Shown here piece after piece: positions 6,584 to 6,743 of a DNA stretch of 6,743 nucleotides. The stretch lies in contig CALMAV010000239.1 in NCBI GenBank assembly GCA_937859895.1, positions 3,707 to 10,449 on the forward strand. Reading direction: 5' to 3'. The notes under the pieces were generated by a model that was not told the DNA's origin, searched no databases, and saw only the letters and a program-made list of their open reading frames with translations. The stretch is from an uncultured Bryobacterales bacterium (GTDB taxonomy: Bacteria > Acidobacteriota > Terriglobia > Bryobacterales > Bryobacteraceae). The position numbers were made by a program, and so were the translations under genes. Within the stretch, counting starts at the first letter, position 1. Each line of letters begins with the position of its first letter.

Positions 6584-6707
6584 GTCCTCTCACTCACCGC
6601 ACTTGCGCGCTGCCGATAGCGGGCTGCCGCCACCAAATGGCCGCACTCCCGTTCGCCCCCGCTCACTCGTTAGTAACAGAACGAGCAATAAGCCGAGGGG
6701 AGGAGAT
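6584..6707. promoter_or_regulatory. Divergent intergenic region with overlapping dyads
   Basis: This 124-base gap separates the minus-strand TolC operon from the plus-strand frame at 6708, so promoters for both could lie here. I see no convincing -35/-10 pair for either direction. It does hold CTCGTT (6666-6671) with AACGAG (6680-6685), a perfect 6-bp inverted repeat around 8 bases, and overlapping it GTTA-G-TAAC (6669-6677). These could be an operator or part of a mobile-element end. GCTGCCG is repeated at 6609-6615 and 6623-6629, which is probably chance in GC-rich DNA. Confidence 0.35.
6585..6590 (-). promoter_or_regulatory. Ribosome binding site deciding the start of the first TolC gene
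   Basis: On the minus strand AGAGGA is followed by one base and then TTG (6583), and after 13 bases by ATG (6571); a further TTG (6574) is 10 bases away. One base is too close for the ribosome to use the first TTG, so the ATG or the adjacent TTG is the likely start. The signal peptide is complete from either. Confidence 0.5.
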
Positions 6708-6743
6708 ATGACCGATCGAGGTAGAAGAAAATGGAGCGAAGAG
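6708..6743 (+). CDS. Start of divergent gene, possibly transposase accessory protein (3' end outside window)
   Basis: An ATG at 6708 follows the purine-rich GAGGGGAGGAG (6695-6705), a strong ribosome binding site, and opens a frame of 12 codons running off the window. The residues M-T-D-R-G-R-R-K-W-S-E-E are basic then acidic, like the start of IS66-family TnpA or IS3-type OrfA helix-turn-helix proteins, which often begin with an R-R-x-W-S/T-x-E-E pattern. Twelve residues cannot establish this. A rival start at ATG 6731 in another frame, behind GAGG (6718-6721), is also possible. No terminal inverted repeat of a known IS family is recognisable in the bases before it. Confidence 0.4.
   Translation, partial: MTDRGRRKWSEE

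Noticed and set aside
6584..6707. Terminal inverted repeat of an IS66 or IS3 element
   Set aside because: I looked for the usual end motifs (GTAAGC-like or TGAAC-like) and found none; the dyads present do not match either family.
6445..6711. Plus-strand frame of 88 codons running across the TolC start into the intergenic gap
   Set aside because: It begins inside the TolC signal-peptide region with no ribosome binding site, and its stop overlaps the better-supported start at 6708.

Overview
The window looks like a piece of a bacterial chromosome from a diderm (outer-membrane) organism, because it encodes two outer-membrane efflux proteins of the TolC family. The N-terminal style of those proteins (a PP-x-x-L-x-NS, LVRAG-x-LY, QD-x-IALALENN-x-DIE block, then an Ala/Gly/Ser/Asn-rich stretch) resembles TolC-family proteins I associate with Acidobacteriota such as the Solibacter/Bryobacter group. 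That placement is from memory and is an inference. No RNA gene, CRISPR array or complete insertion sequence is visible.

Layout. On the plus strand, positions 1-443 hold the C-terminal part of an MFS permease that resembles the anion:cation symporter (ACS) family. Three bases later, at 447-1577, comes a full-length FMNH2-dependent alkanesulfonate monooxygenase (SsuD) with all the usual active-site residues. Together they look like a small sulfonate uptake and desulfonation operon in which an MFS carrier takes the place of the usual SsuABC ABC transporter. The plus-strand pair converges on a minus-strand block at about 1578-1602, where a short perfect hairpin lies.

The minus-strand block reads from about 6571 down to 1603 and holds five tightly packed genes: two tandem TolC-family genes with a 4-base ATGA overlap, then 27 bases later two tandem UPF0175-type antitoxin genes (again with an ATGA overlap), then a DUF3368 PIN-like toxin gene whose ATG directly follows the antitoxin's TAA. 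The spacing suggests one transcript, or at least translational coupling within each pair. No inner-membrane pump or periplasmic adaptor gene is present, so the pump partners of the TolC proteins are unknown.

At the right edge (6708-6743) a plus-strand reading frame begins divergently after a purine-rich ribosome binding site. Its 12 visible residues are basic and resemble the start of an IS66 TnpA or IS3 OrfA protein, but this is weak evidence. The 124-base gap between it and the TolC genes should carry any promoters and contains overlapping small dyads.

The most unusual points are the 2:1 antitoxin-to-toxin arrangement directly behind a tandem outer-membrane channel pair, the structural differences between the two TolC paralogues (a loop insertion with two cysteines and a long low-complexity segment in the second), and the pairing of SsuD with an MFS carrier. 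I see no clear evidence of a wholly new system; these are testable oddities.
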